Below are positions 24,917 through 34,211 of a stretch of 64,000 nucleotides of DNA, one piece after another. The first letter of the stretch is position 1. Each line of letters opens with the position of its first letter. The notes under the pieces were generated by a model. The model worked only from the letters and a program-made list of their open reading frames with translations, was not told where the DNA came from and searched no databases. The translations under genes and the position numbers were made by a program. The stretch comes from Pseudomonadota bacterium (GTDB taxonomy: Bacteria > Pseudomonadota > Gammaproteobacteria > Burkholderiales > Burkholderiaceae_C). The DNA is taken from contig JAJZAQ010000001.1 in the NCBI GenBank assembly GCA_021799355.1, positions 1 to 64,000 of the forward strand. The letters are read 5' to 3'.

Positions 24917-25716
24917 GCGCTGCGCTGCTCGAACTCGACGATGTCGGGATTCGTTTCGGCGGCCTGCAAGCGGTGGCCGGGCTGAGCTTTGCCGTCGGGG
25001 CCAACCAGATCGTCGGCCTGATCGGGCCGAATGGCGCCGGCAAGACCACGGCGTTCAACCTGATCACCGGTGTGTACAAACCCAATTCGGGGCGCATCAC
25101 GTTCGCTGGCACCGACATCACCGGCTGGGCACCGCACCGGATTGCCCGTGCAGGAATTTTCCGCACCTTTCAAACCATCCGGCTGTTCAACGGACAGAGT
25201 GTGCTGGTCAATGTGCTCGCCGGGCTGCATCTGCAGACGCGGCAGACCTGGTGGCAGGGGCTGCTGCGCACCCCGGCGCAACGCCGCGAGGAAGAACGCC
25301 TGCGACAGACGGTGATGGAACTGCTGACACGTCTGCAACTCGATCGATGGGCGGATACCGACGTGGCGTCATTGCCCTACGGGGTGCAGCGCCGCGTGGA
25401 ACTCGCGCGCGCGCTCGTGGCGCGGCCGAAGCTGCTCATTCTGGACGAGCCCGCTGCGGGGTTGAACGATCAGGAGTCGGCAGCGCTGAACGAAACGATT
25501 CTCGCCGTGCGCGACGAAGGCATTAGCGTGCTGCTGGTGGAACACGACATGAACGTGGTGATGAACGTCACCGACCATATCGTCTGCATCAACTTCGGTC
25601 GCAAAATCGCCGAAGGCACCCCCGAGCAGATCCGCACTCATCCTGACGTCATCGAGGCCTACCTCGGCAAGGACGACGAGGAGCTCTTCCCTGAACCCAC
25701 CGGGAGCACAGCATGA
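24913..25716 (+). CDS. livG: Branched-chain amino acid ABC ATPase LivG
   Basis: 267 residues. Walker A GPNGAGKTT (~37-45), signature segment LPYGVQRRVELARAL, Walker B LLILDEPAAGLN, and His in LLVEHDMN. It powers LivHM. It overlaps livM and is followed by a 21-codon frame leading into livF. Confidence 0.93.
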   Translation: MSAALLELDDVGIRFGGLQAVAGLSFAVGANQIVGLIGPNGAGKTTAFNLITGVYKPNSGRITFAGTDITGWAPHRIARAGIFRTFQTIRLFNGQSVLVNVLAGLHLQTRQTWWQGLLRTPAQRREEERLRQTVMELLTRLQLDRWADTDVASLPYGVQRRVELARALVARPKLLILDEPAAGLNDQESAALNETILAVRDEGISVLLVEHDMNVVMNVTDHIVCINFGRKIAEGTPEQIRTHPDVIEAYLGKDDEELFPEPTGSTA

Positions 25717-25778
25717 AGCCACTGGCCCGATCCCTGGCGCGCACAGCGCAGGTGGCCACGTCGAGGGGGCGTCGATGA
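25713..25778 (+). CDS. Possible 21-residue bridging ORF
   Basis: A frame of 21 codons starts with ATGA at the livG stop and ends with ATGA at the livF start. The peptide is basic and has no recognised function. Its likely value is translational: a ribosome could re-start across the 58-nt gap, keeping LivF coupled to LivG. Confidence 0.35.
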   Translation: MKPLARSLARTAQVATSRGRR

Positions 25779-26509
25779 GTCTGCTGCAGATCGATCAGCT
25801 CGACGTGCGCTATGGCCCGATCCAGGCGCTCAAAGGCGTGAGCCTGCAGGTCGAGGAGGGCGAAATCGTCACGCTACTGGGGGCAAACGGCGCGGGAAAA
25901 ACCACCCTCATGCGCACCATCAGCGGCTTGCTACGCGCGCATGCTGGCGACGTCAAATTCCGTGGCCGCAGCCTGGCGCATCTCGGGGCCGACCGCATCG
26001 TTCGCCTCGGCATCGCCCAGGTTCCCGAAGGCCGGCGGGTCTTTCCCACGCTGACCGTGCTCGAAAACCTCGAGCTCGGCGGTTACACCCGCCCACCGGC
26101 GCAAGTGCGCAGGGAACTCGCCCGTGTGCTGGCCATGTTCCCGCGGCTCGACGAGCGCAAAGCGCAGCTTGCCGGTACGTTGTCCGGTGGCGAGCAGCAG
26201 ATGCTGGCCATCGGTCGGGCATTGCTGGCACAGCCGACCTTGCTGCTGCTGGACGAGCCGAGTCTGGGGCTGGCTCCCATCATCGTCCGCGACATTTTTC
26301 GCGCCCTGCATCAGATCCGCGAGCAAGGCATGACGATTCTCCTGGTCGAGCAAAACGCCCGGATGGCGCTCAAACTCGCCGACCGCGGCTACGTCCTGGA
26401 GACCGGGCGCATCCGGCTGCAAGGCAGCGCCGCCGAATTGCTGCAGTCTGCCGACGTGCAGGCGACGTACCTCGGTCAACAACGCCCGGCGTCGGTGAGC
26501 GGATCATGA
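25775..26509 (+). CDS. livF: Branched-chain amino acid ABC ATPase LivF
   Basis: 244 residues. Walker A GANGAGKTT, LSGGEQQML signature, Walker B LLLLDEPSLGLAP, and LVEQNARM. Second ATPase of the transporter and last gene of the operon. No clear terminator is visible in the 87 bp before the convergent tlpA-like gene. Confidence 0.93.
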   Translation: MSLLQIDQLDVRYGPIQALKGVSLQVEEGEIVTLLGANGAGKTTLMRTISGLLRAHAGDVKFRGRSLAHLGADRIVRLGIAQVPEGRRVFPTLTVLENLELGGYTRPPAQVRRELARVLAMFPRLDERKAQLAGTLSGGEQQMLAIGRALLAQPTLLLLDEPSLGLAPIIVRDIFRALHQIREQGMTILLVEQNARMALKLADRGYVLETGRIRLQGSAAELLQSADVQATYLGQQRPASVSGS

Positions 26510-26596
26510 CCGGCCAACGGCCATCATCCGGTGACGTCTGCAATGTCTGCCAGCCGCACGGGAACCTGAGCAATACGCTCGCCGCTGTCAGCCGCA

Positions 26597-27208
26597 TCAG
26601 CTGCTGCGCATCAGCGCGTCGATGATCTGCCGGATCGCTGGGCTGTCGTAATCCCGTCCGCCGACGGCCTGTCGAACGATTCGGCCCTGCTTGTCGAGAA
26701 GATAGGTTGTCGGGATGCCGACCACACCAAAAGCATGCGCGGCCTCGCTGTGCTGGTCGAGCAAGACCGGAAAGGTCGGCGAGGGGTTGAGCTGCCCCAT
26801 GTAGGCGAACACGTTGTTCAGCGTTTCGCCCTGGTCCAGTGCCAGGACTTCGAACGGCCGTCCCTTCATCGCCAGATACAGCTTTTCGATGGACGGCATC
26901 TCCTGCCGGCACGGTGGGCACCAGGTCGCCCAGAAATTGACCAGCACGACCTTGCCGCGGTAATCACTCAGGCGGTGGGTTTTGCCGCTGACGTCCTGCA
27001 GGCTGAAGTCTGGTGCAGCGCGCGGCGGCTGCACCACGGTGAGGGAGTCATCCGGCGTCTGCGCGGCGACCGCTACGACGCCAGGGCCGCCCAGAGCAAG
27101 CAGGCCGGCACCGCCCAGCCAGGCCAGCGTCTGACGGCGACTACGGCTGGGCAGAGTCCGTCCCGGCGCATTGCGGCCCGGCCAATGTGGCTTGATGTCG
27201 GGTTCCAT
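26597..27208 (-). CDS. TlpA/ResA-like thiol-disulfide oxidoreductase
   Basis: 203 residues. A twin-arginine-like N-terminal segment (RSRRQTLAWLGG) is followed by a thioredoxin fold with WATWCPPC and a cis-Pro (GIPTTYL). It likely reduces periplasmic disulfides or handles reactive sulfur. Its ATG lies 68 nt inside the end of the upstream gene with GGAGAG just ahead of it, so the overlap is probably genuine. Last gene of the sulfur operon. Confidence 0.85.
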   Translation of the reverse strand: MEPDIKPHWPGRNAPGRTLPSRSRRQTLAWLGGAGLLALGGPGVVAVAAQTPDDSLTVVQPPRAAPDFSLQDVSGKTHRLSDYRGKVVLVNFWATWCPPCRQEMPSIEKLYLAMKGRPFEVLALDQGETLNNVFAYMGQLNPSPTFPVLLDQHSEAAHAFGVVGIPTTYLLDKQGRIVRQAVGGRDYDSPAIRQIIDALMRSS

Positions 27209-27719
27209 GTTCTCTCCAGAAAAAAACGAGCGTGAAGCGCGTGCCGCGCGGCAAATCGACCGTCGTGAACCCCTGGGCCCAGTCTCCCGGATGCAATGTC
27301 TGTTGCACGGGGAGAATCGACCAGTCCGTTGTCACCCCCAGCGGTTTCCAGCGCTGCAGCCACTGCGACTTGGTGATCAGCGCGTGGTGTTTGCCATCGG
27401 CAGTGACGGCCTTCCAGTTGGCAACGTTGTACGAAATCGGCACACCGGCGTTGTTGCGGATCGCCGTGCCAAACACGCAAACCCGGGCAATCGCTTCGAT
27501 CGCTTTAGGTGGGTAGCCCATGTTTTCATAAAACGCGCGGACGTTGTCAGGGCTGAGTTGAATCAGCTGCACGGTGAAGCCGTGGCGGGCATTCGTCCAC
27601 GACGCCTGCGGCGCGCTGGCGGAGGCAGCCGCAATCGTGTCCGCAGCACGGGCGACGGTGGCAGCGGCCCCTGCAGCGCAAGCCAGTGCGAGCAATCGGG
27701 ACAACAAACGGCGCGTCAT
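27141..27719 (-). CDS. Hypothetical exported protein
   Basis: 192 residues with a signal peptide (about 1-25, ARA). The mature part contains NARHGFTVQLIQLSPDNVRAFYENMGYPP and a beta-rich C-terminal half. No family recognised. It sits between a YeeE/YedE transporter gene and the TlpA-like gene in a sulfur operon, which suggests a periplasmic sulfur-linked job. Confidence 0.65.
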   Translation of the reverse strand: MTRRLLSRLLALACAAGAAATVARAADTIAAASASAPQASWTNARHGFTVQLIQLSPDNVRAFYENMGYPPKAIEAIARVCVFGTAIRNNAGVPISYNVANWKAVTADGKHHALITKSQWLQRWKPLGVTTDWSILPVQQTLHPGDWAQGFTTVDLPRGTRFTLVFFWREHGTRHQATLAGPQCAGTDSAQP

Positions 27720-27722
27720 GGT

Positions 27723-28859
27723 TCACCCTCCGGAAAACGAGACCAGCGGCTGGTGGCGCGACGTTTTCCTTCGGCTCCAGGCACTTTCCAGGCGGATGGC
27801 CAGCCAGGCGCCGACAAAGATCGACCCCAGTCCGAGCATCGATCCCACGGAGAGAACCGACACACCGCTCAAACCGTGTCCCACGGTGCATCCCAGCCCG
27901 AGCACGGCGCCGCCACCGGCCAGTATCGCGCCGACCAGGGTACGCGCCAAATCACGCGGTGTCGAAAATGCCTCGACGCGGAATTCACCCCGCAGTACAG
28001 CGGCCAAGATCGCTCCGGCCAGCGCACCGAGCACGGCGGCAACACCAAAGCTCAGCGTTTGGTTCGACGGGTGCAGCACGAAATACGCCGCGTCGCTCAA
28101 GGGGCCGGCGAAGCTGAAAGACTGCACGCCCAGACCGTCAGGCGGTTGACTCATGAAAGCGGCCTCGTCCAGGGCATGTGCGCCCCACGGCCCCGCAGTG
28201 ACGGCGTAGCCTGCGGCGACCATGAGGCCGATGAGCGCTGCGCCCAGCCATAAGGCGCGATGCTGCCGCCACGACATCCCGCGCCAAGCCAGTACCAGCA
28301 AGCCAATGCCGAGCGCCGCACCGAGGGCGACGCGGGCGGTGAGACCGTGTAGCCCGAGCAGAGTATCCAGGCCTTGGCTCTGCAGTCCCCAACGATGCAA
28401 ATCGATCGACAAGCGACTGAGCCAGGGGGCGAACCATGAGCCATACAGCGCAGTGCGTGTCATGACGTAGGCCGCGGCGGCCATGACCAGCAGTGTGACC
28501 ACGGCTTGCAGGCTACCCTGACCGGCGCGCACCAGCGTGCGCAATGGGCACCCTCGGGCCAACACCATCCCGGCCCCAAACAGCAGTCCGCCCAGGACAT
28601 AACGTCCCCACGGCACTTCGGCACCGAGGTAAGGAGGGCGTGATGGCGTCAGCGCCTGCCCAAGAACGAGTTGCAACCCGGCCACAGCCAGCAACGCCAC
28701 CCCGATGGCGCTGCCGTAAGCTGCGATGCGGGCGGTTTTGCCTTCCAGGACGAATTCGCGCAGACCGCCCTGCGGACAAAAGCGTGTGGCCTGCGCCGCC
28801 GCGCCAAGCACCAGGGCGGCGACAAAACCGCCCAACAGGACTTGTGTGATCGCGCTCAT
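27723..28859 (-). CDS. YeeE/YedE-family sulfur transporter
   Basis: 378 residues from ATG 28859, preferred because GGAGGAG lies 9 nt upstream of it. Around nine membrane spans, with the conserved cysteine motifs RFCPQGG, RGCPLRTLVR and LGCTVGHGLSG. Family members take up thiosulfate (TsuA) or related sulfur compounds using these cysteines. In operon with the MFS and MBL genes. Confidence 0.85.
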   Translation of the reverse strand: MSAITQVLLGGFVAALVLGAAAQATRFCPQGGLREFVLEGKTARIAAYGSAIGVALLAVAGLQLVLGQALTPSRPPYLGAEVPWGRYVLGGLLFGAGMVLARGCPLRTLVRAGQGSLQAVVTLLVMAAAAYVMTRTALYGSWFAPWLSRLSIDLHRWGLQSQGLDTLLGLHGLTARVALGAALGIGLLVLAWRGMSWRQHRALWLGAALIGLMVAAGYAVTAGPWGAHALDEAAFMSQPPDGLGVQSFSFAGPLSDAAYFVLHPSNQTLSFGVAAVLGALAGAILAAVLRGEFRVEAFSTPRDLARTLVGAILAGGGAVLGLGCTVGHGLSGVSVLSVGSMLGLGSIFVGAWLAIRLESAWSRRKTSRHQPLVSFSGG

Positions 28860-28909
28860 CGAGTCGTCTCCTCCAGTTTGGATGCTGGTTTCACACTGCA
28901 CAGCCGGCA

Positions 28910-30271
28910 TCACATCGATGCGCGCACCGCTTCTGGCCTGCGGCGTGGCGGCAATCTGGGGTGGGTTTCCTCAGCTCGCAGCAGTACCCAGCCACCTGAC
29001 AGCACAAGCAGCGCAGCGGTGAACCAGAACGCCGGGGCCATATCCCCTTTGGCCTGCGCAATCAAACCCAGTGCCAGGGCGCCGAGCGCGTAACCGGTGT
29101 CGCGCCAGTAGCGGTACGTGCCCAGCGACGAACTGCGCCAGTTCGGGTGCGAAATGTCGGCCACCGCGGCGATGAGGTTGGGATAAAGCAGCGCCATGCC
29201 CACGCCCATGGCAGCTGCGGCAAGCAACCAGGCGGCTATGCCGTGAGCCAACATCACGCCGGCGATACCGGCGCCGAGCAGCCACAGCCCGGCAACGACC
29301 GGTTTTTTGCGCCCGATGCGGTCCGACAGCGGCCCCGTCCACAGCTGCGAAGCGCCCCACACCAGGCCATAGACGCCGGTCACCCAGCCGATTTGCACCA
29401 GACTCAGGCCCTGCTGGTGCAGGTACAGCGGAAACAAGACCCACAGCAGCGTGTCGGCAACCTTGTTGGCCACGCCAGCCCCGCACAGGGCGGAGAAGGT
29501 CGGATGCTGGAAGGAGACGAACAGAAAGACCTGCCTGGCGGTCGGATGGTCGGACAGCCCCCGGGCAAACCGCGGTTTGGGCCCCGTGTGTTGGTCAGTG
29601 GCATGCCGATGACTTTCCGCGCGCGCCCAAGGCAGCGTTTCATGCACGAACAGGATGGCCGTGACCAGCCCCAAGGCGATGACGACCAAGGCAAAGCCGA
29701 GCAGGGCGGCGCGGGGGCCATAGAGATGGCTGAGATAACCGGTGACGATGCCGGCCAAGCCGACCGCCGCATAACCGGCGAATTCATTGATGCCTGTGGC
29801 CAGTCCGCGCTGCTCGGGCCGGGTGATATCCACCTTGCTGGTCACCGTCATACTCCAGGCGAAGCCCTGGTTGATGCCGAGGAACAGATTGGCCGCGACG
29901 ATCCACCACCAGTTGGGTGCGAAGTAAATCAGCAGCGGGATGGGAAGGGCCGCCAGCCAGCCCAGCACGAGGACCGTTTTGCGGCCGATGCGCTCGGACA
30001 GCCGACCGGCGATGAAGTTCAGCGCGCCCTTGACCACGCCGAAGGAAATGACGAACGACATCAGGTACAGAAACGATGTCTTCGGAACGCCGAAGTCCGC
30101 GCTGGCGACGACGGGCAGAACGTTGCGCTCCATGCCGATGACCAGACCGACGAACATCACCTGCACCGCCTGCCAGATGAACTGGCCGAGGTTGATGCGG
30201 ATGCCCTGCACGTAACGGTCGTGCGGCGACGCAGGAGCGGTCATGGAGGAAACGGGGCTTGCGTTGGACAT
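28910..30271 (-). CDS. MFS transporter in sulfur operon
   Basis: 453 residues, 12 predicted spans, with the MFS loop GRLSERIGRKTVLVLG and repeat motif PLSDRIGRKKPVV. Substrate is not evident. It starts 10 nt after the MBL hydrolase and is followed 50 nt later by the YeeE/YedE gene, so export or import of a sulfur metabolite is the most economical guess. Confidence 0.82.
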   Translation of the reverse strand: MSNASPVSSMTAPASPHDRYVQGIRINLGQFIWQAVQVMFVGLVIGMERNVLPVVASADFGVPKTSFLYLMSFVISFGVVKGALNFIAGRLSERIGRKTVLVLGWLAALPIPLLIYFAPNWWWIVAANLFLGINQGFAWSMTVTSKVDITRPEQRGLATGINEFAGYAAVGLAGIVTGYLSHLYGPRAALLGFALVVIALGLVTAILFVHETLPWARAESHRHATDQHTGPKPRFARGLSDHPTARQVFLFVSFQHPTFSALCGAGVANKVADTLLWVLFPLYLHQQGLSLVQIGWVTGVYGLVWGASQLWTGPLSDRIGRKKPVVAGLWLLGAGIAGVMLAHGIAAWLLAAAAMGVGMALLYPNLIAAVADISHPNWRSSSLGTYRYWRDTGYALGALALGLIAQAKGDMAPAFWFTAALLVLSGGWVLLRAEETHPRLPPRRRPEAVRASM

Positions 30272-30280
30272 GGCAGGGGC

Positions 30281-31012
30281 CTACGCCGCCGTGTTCGCGG
30301 CGAGGATGCGATCCATGTCGTCCGGGCGCGGCGGGATCTGCGCAGTCAGTGCCTCTACGAATGCCGCTCGCGGCATGCCCAACATGGGGTTCCAGCGTTT
30401 CTCGAACCCCAGGGTGGACGAGGGCTTGCCCGACAGTCCCGCACCGCAGACGCTGCCTGCCTGGTGCCCAGGATAGATTTCGATGGCATCGGACAGGTTC
30501 AAAAGCTTGTCATGCAGGCTGTCGAAAAGCATGCCCGCCATCTCCCGCTCACGCCCAGCCAGGTCAGGGCGTCCCACTGCGCCGACGAACAAGGTATCGC
30601 CGGTGAGCACGAACCACGGCGCCTCGCCGCGCCGCTTGTCGGTGACCAGCAGACACATGCTGTCCAGGGTGTGTCCGGGTGTGTGCAGGACGCGCACGAC
30701 GACATTGCCAGCAACGATGAGCTGCCCGTCATGTAGGGGTTCAAACTCGAAGTGCACGAAACCGCGCGCGTTGTCGTGCAGGCAGTAGGCGGCGCCAGTC
30801 TGTGCGGCAAGGCGGCGCCCGCCGGACACATGGTCGGCGTGTACGTGGGTGTCGATGATGTGGGTGATACGCACATCGGCCTGTGCCGCCTGCTCGATGA
30901 ACCAGGGCTCGTCACCGGCGACCACGTCCACCGCCACGGCCTTGCCCTGACCGCCGCAGCCGAAAAAATACGACAGGCTGGATTGTCTGGTGGGGAATTG
31001 CCTGAAAAACAT
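30281..31012 (-). CDS. Persulfide dioxygenase-like MBL hydrolase
   Basis: 243 residues. THVHADH, HTPGHTLDS, GDTLF and a late PGHQ give the metal site of ETHE1-type persulfide dioxygenases (mononuclear iron). Such enzymes oxidise glutathione persulfide to sulfite. First gene of a five-gene operon, with GAAGGAG ahead of its ATG and a promoter with an inverted repeat upstream. Confidence 0.85.
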   Translation of the reverse strand: MFFRQFPTRQSSLSYFFGCGGQGKAVAVDVVAGDEPWFIEQAAQADVRITHIIDTHVHADHVSGGRRLAAQTGAAYCLHDNARGFVHFEFEPLHDGQLIVAGNVVVRVLHTPGHTLDSMCLLVTDKRRGEAPWFVLTGDTLFVGAVGRPDLAGREREMAGMLFDSLHDKLLNLSDAIEIYPGHQAGSVCGAGLSGKPSSTLGFEKRWNPMLGMPRAAFVEALTAQIPPRPDDMDRILAANTAA

Positions 31013-31082
31013 CCAACGTCTCCTTCACGGCAGTCAAAAAAACTCGACTTCGTGGGGCTGCCGGCAGCTTCTGCCTTTTTGT

Positions 31083-31140
31083 GTTGACCATCGCCCCGGA
31101 CTTTGAATACAGTCTAACGAATGTGCGAATGATGGTCAAC
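31083..31140 (-). promoter_or_regulatory. Promoter with inverted repeat upstream of sulfur operon
   Basis: On the minus strand TTGACC (31134-31139) and TAGACT (31111-31116) are 17 bp apart, a fair sigma-70 promoter. A perfect 10-bp inverted repeat, GTTGACCATC (31083-31092)/GATGGTCAAC (31131-31140), places one arm on the -35 box and the other downstream of the -10. The arrangement suits a repressor. The rest of 31013-31349 holds no gene. Confidence 0.6.
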
Positions 31141-31309
31141 GGCAGCCAGAAGGCCTTGTCGGCTTCTCGCTGGCGTGAACATGGCGTCTGCACATGTGCC
31201 CGGGATGTAGGCACGGTTTGCAGGGGAGAACCTGCTGGCTGCGGCGGCAGGATTGGGAAGGTCGTGGAGCGTGACCGAACGCAGCGCGTTTGTCTGAGGT
31301 TGCAGGAAA

Positions 31310-31339
31310 CAAAAAAGCCTCACGCTTACACGTGAGGCT
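31310..31339 (-). terminator. Terminator after tRNA-Asn
   Basis: GCCTCACG/CGTGAGGC stem (31316-31323/31332-31339) with a T-run on the minus strand, 10 bp past the tRNA 3' end. Confidence 0.85.
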
Positions 31340-31349
31340 TTGCAATTCT

Positions 31350-31425
31350 TGGCTCCCCGACCTGGGCTCGAACCAGGGACCTACGGATTAACAGTCCGGC
31401 GCTCTACCGACTGAGCTATCGGGGA
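31350..31425 (-). tRNA. tRNA-Asn (anticodon GTT)
   Basis: A 76-nt cloverleaf on the minus strand with acceptor stem TCCCCGA/TCGGGGA, anticodon loop CTGTTAA, T-loop TTCGAGC and an encoded GCCA end. Confidence 0.96.
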
Positions 31426-31498
31426 ACAACAAAAATAAAAGTATAAATTCTCCGAAGAAAATGTCAAGCACCAAGGCGGCTGATCCGCGGCGGGCAGG

Positions 31499-32602
31499 TC
31501 AGTCGAATTCAGGCGTCTCGACGCCGAGAACTTTGTGCAGCTTGGGGCTGGTCGTGGTGTACTGCAGGTGGATCTTTTTCTCGGGGAAGATGAGTGGTGC
31601 CGCGCCGAACGCAGCCAGCGCCGCCTCGTGAAAACCGGACAGGATCAGCTTTTTCTTGCCCGGATAGGTGTTGATGTCGCCAACGGCGAAAATGCCGGGG
31701 ACACTGGTCTGGAATTTTTCGGTATCGACGACGATTTGCTTGCGGTCGATGTCCAGTCCCCATTCCGCGATCGGGCCGAGCTTGGGTGATAGGCCAAAGA
31801 ATACGAGCAGCACGTCCAGAGGCAGGCGGCGGGTGATGCCGTCGTTGCCTGTGACTTTGATCATGTGCAGTCGGCCCTGCGCGTTTTCTTCATATCCGGT
31901 GACCTGGCCGATGAGGAACTGCATCTCATGCTGTTCGCACAGGGCATGCATTTGCGCCACCGAGGCAGGTGCGGCACGAAAGCCGTCACGACGATGGATG
32001 AGGGTGACGCTTTCGGGTTTGTTTTCGCTGGCCTGGGCGAAATGCAGCACCCAATCGAGTGCGGAGTCGCCACCGCCGACGATGACCAGGTTTTTGTCGG
32101 CGAACTGCGCCGGGTTGCGCACGCGGTAGAACAACTGACTGCCTTCGAACTTTTCCAGCCCGTCGACCTTGAGCGTGCGCGGCTGAAACGAACCCACCCC
32201 CGCGGCGATGAACACGGTTTTGGTCAGCAGCCGGGTCGATTTGGTGGTTTCGACCAGAAAGCGACCGTCGGGCTGCCGCTCGACGGTCGATACTTCCTGG
32301 CCGAGGTGGAATGTTGCGCCGAACGGTTCGATCTGTTTGAGCAGGTTGTCGGTCAGCTCCTGGCCGGTGCATACCGGCACGGCGGGGATGTCGTAAATCG
32401 GCTTGTCCGGGTAGAGCTCGACACACTGCCCGCCGGGATGGGCCAGCGAATCGATGATGTGCGCTTTGATTTCAAGCAGGCCGAGTTCAAACACCTGAAA
32501 GAGACCGACCGGGCCGGCGCCGATGATGACGGCGTCTGTTTCGATGATGTCGGCGGCAACGCGACTGTCACGCGGGTTGGGGTCGGTATTGGACATGTCC
32601 AT
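31499..32602 (-). CDS. Ferredoxin-NADP+ reductase (TrxR-like type)
   Basis: 367 residues. FAD-binding [19 protein letters not shown]-binding [12 protein letters not shown], and no CxxC redox motif, which separates this class from true thioredoxin reductases. The C-terminal end holds [17 protein letters not shown]. It exchanges electrons between NADPH and ferredoxin; the 7Fe ferredoxin gene just upstream is a likely partner. Confidence 0.87.
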   Translation of the reverse strand: MDMSNTDPNPRDSRVAADIIETDAVIIGAGPVGLFQVFELGLLEIKAHIIDSLAHPGGQCVELYPDKPIYDIPAVPVCTGQELTDNLLKQIEPFGATFHLGQEVSTVERQPDGRFLVETTKSTRLLTKTVFIAAGVGSFQPRTLKVDGLEKFEGSQLFYRVRNPAQFADKNLVIVGGGDSALDWVLHFAQASENKPESVTLIHRRDGFRAAPASVAQMHALCEQHEMQFLIGQVTGYEENAQGRLHMIKVTGNDGITRRLPLDVLLVFFGLSPKLGPIAEWGLDIDRKQIVVDTEKFQTSVPGIFAVGDINTYPGKKKLILSGFHEAALAAFGAAPLIFPEKKIHLQYTTTSPKLHKVLGVETPEFD

Positions 32603-32721
32603 GCAAAATGCGGGGCGGAAAGAGCGGGGCAGGGCGCTCAGGCAAGGCGATCACGCAGGATGATCAGGTCGCGCCCGAGCGCCGGTGCGAAAAATGATGT
32701 CGGAGGGCTGGAAAGACCGGT

Positions 32722-33045
32722 TCAGCGTTGCAGATATTGCAGCTTGCCCGGCTTGTCTTTCCATTCATCGGCATCGTCCGGGGCGGGTTTGCGTTTGGTG
32801 ATGCTGGGCCACTGCCGGGCGAGTTCTGCGTTGAGCTTGATGAAGCTCTGCTGGTCAGCCGGTACGTCTTCTTCCGCATAGATCGCGTTGGCGGGACACT
32901 CCGGCACGCAGACCGCACAATCGATGCACTCGTCAGGATCGATGACGAGAAAATTTGGGCCCTCACGGAAACAATCCACTGGGCAGACGTCCACGCAATC
33001 GGTGTATTTGCAGCGAATGCAGTTTTCGGTGACGACAAAAGTCAT
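32722..33045 (-). CDS. fdxA: 7Fe (3Fe-4S/4Fe-4S) ferredoxin
   Basis: 107 residues. Cysteines in [18 protein letters not shown] and [12 protein letters not shown] give the 3Fe-4S and 4Fe-4S binding pattern of FdxA, with the extended C-terminal tail of proteobacterial members. It probably passes electrons with the adjacent reductase. Confidence 0.92.
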   Translation of the reverse strand: MTFVVTENCIRCKYTDCVDVCPVDCFREGPNFLVIDPDECIDCAVCVPECPANAIYAEEDVPADQQSFIKLNAELARQWPSITKRKPAPDDADEWKDKPGKLQYLQR

Positions 33046-33128
33046 GGGACAGGGCAGACGATCAAAATGTCAAAATTCTAACCGGCCGCCATTCATACAT
33101 TCTGTTTCAGGTCAAAAGCAGCCGTGCG

Positions 33129-33154
33129 CGGCCCATGCTGCAGCGCATGGGCCG
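33129..33154 (-). terminator. Terminator-like hairpin after YeeE/YedE pair
   Basis: CGGCCCATGC/GCATGGGCCG, 10 perfect base pairs with a 6-nt loop. On the minus strand it is followed shortly by TTTT. It lies just past the second YeeE/YedE gene. Confidence 0.6.
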
Positions 33155-33168
33155 GCGCGGCCGACCCC

Positions 33169-33639
33169 TCAGATCTTGCGCGGTGTGGCGGCGGGCACCG
33201 CCGGGCCGGCTTGATGTTGTGCCCGCGTGCTGCTGGCGCGTTGCCAGAACTCGAAACCGACCATGCCGGCGACCATACTGCAGAAAAACAGCCACTCCTG
33301 CCAGGTCAGACCGGCCAGCGAGGCGAGCGACGGCCCCGGACAGAGCCCCGTCATGCCCCAGCCAACGCCGAAAATCGCGCTGCCCAGGATCAGCTTGCCG
33401 GTGATCCCCCGGGTGACGGGGAAGGCGATTTTTTCGCCGATCAACGACCGGTCGCGGCGCTGCGCGATCTGCATGGGCACGAGGGCGACCAACACCGCGG
33501 TGATCATCACCAGAATCAGGCTGGGATCCCAGGCGCCAGCGATGTCGAGGAATGCAATCACCTTGGCCGGATCGGTCATGCCCGAAATGAGCAATCCCAG
33601 GCCAAAGATCACGCCGCAGAGAAAGGCGAGGGTTTTCAT
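33169..33639 (-). CDS. YeeE/YedE half-size transporter (second of pair)
   Basis: 156 residues, four predicted spans, with [20 protein letters not shown] and the cysteine segment GLCPGPSL. It ends in a polar tail. It lies 3 nt after the gene for the other half, so the two probably form one transporter, as for other split YeeE/YedE pairs in persulfide-responsive loci. Confidence 0.85.
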   Translation of the reverse strand: MKTLAFLCGVIFGLGLLISGMTDPAKVIAFLDIAGAWDPSLILVMITAVLVALVPMQIAQRRDRSLIGEKIAFPVTRGITGKLILGSAIFGVGWGMTGLCPGPSLASLAGLTWQEWLFFCSMVAGMVGFEFWQRASSTRAQHQAGPAVPAATPRKI

Positions 33640-33642
33640 GGT

Positions 33643-34092
33643 TCAGACTCCTCCGAGCAGATGCCGCATGACGAAGGTCGTGACCATTCCCATGCCGATG
33701 AAGGTGGCGACCGCTGCCATCGACCGTGGCGAAAAGCGGGCGAGACCGCACACGCCGTGGCCGCTGGCGCAACCCGATCCCAGGCGGGTACCGAAACCGA
33801 CGATCAAGCCGCCGGCGGCGATCAGCGGCCAGGATTCACCGTAATGCGCTCCGGGTACCGGGCGGAACAAGACCCAGAGGAACGAGGCGCACACCAGGCC
33901 GCCGAGAAACCACAGCCGCCAGGGCAGCGGGCGTTTTCCCTGCATGACCTCGCTCAATGCGCCGCCGAAAATTCCGCTGATGCCGGCGATTTTGCCGCCG
34001 ATCAATGCCATGGCGCCTGCCGATGCGCCGATCATTGCCCCGCCGAGCACGGCGGTGCCGGGCGTGAAATGCGCCCAGTCGATGCTGAACAT
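33643..34092 (-). CDS. YeeE/YedE half-size transporter (first of pair)
   Basis: 149 residues, four predicted spans, with [24 protein letters not shown], whose cysteines mark the family's sulfur site. In operon with the half at 33169 and 120 bp downstream of the ArsR-type regulator gene. Confidence 0.85.
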   Translation of the reverse strand: MFSIDWAHFTPGTAVLGGAMIGASAGAMALIGGKIAGISGIFGGALSEVMQGKRPLPWRLWFLGGLVCASFLWVLFRPVPGAHYGESWPLIAAGGLIVGFGTRLGSGCASGHGVCGLARFSPRSMAAVATFIGMGMVTTFVMRHLLGGV

Positions 34093-34211
34093 ATGTCTCT
34101 CCTTCGTGACAGTTGCATGTGGTCTCCGTTTTTGTCATGCCAGCCAGTCGTCTGGTCAGGCTGTCTGATCCCGCTGTGGCGACATGCAAGCGCCGCAGCG
34201 GAACGTCCTGC

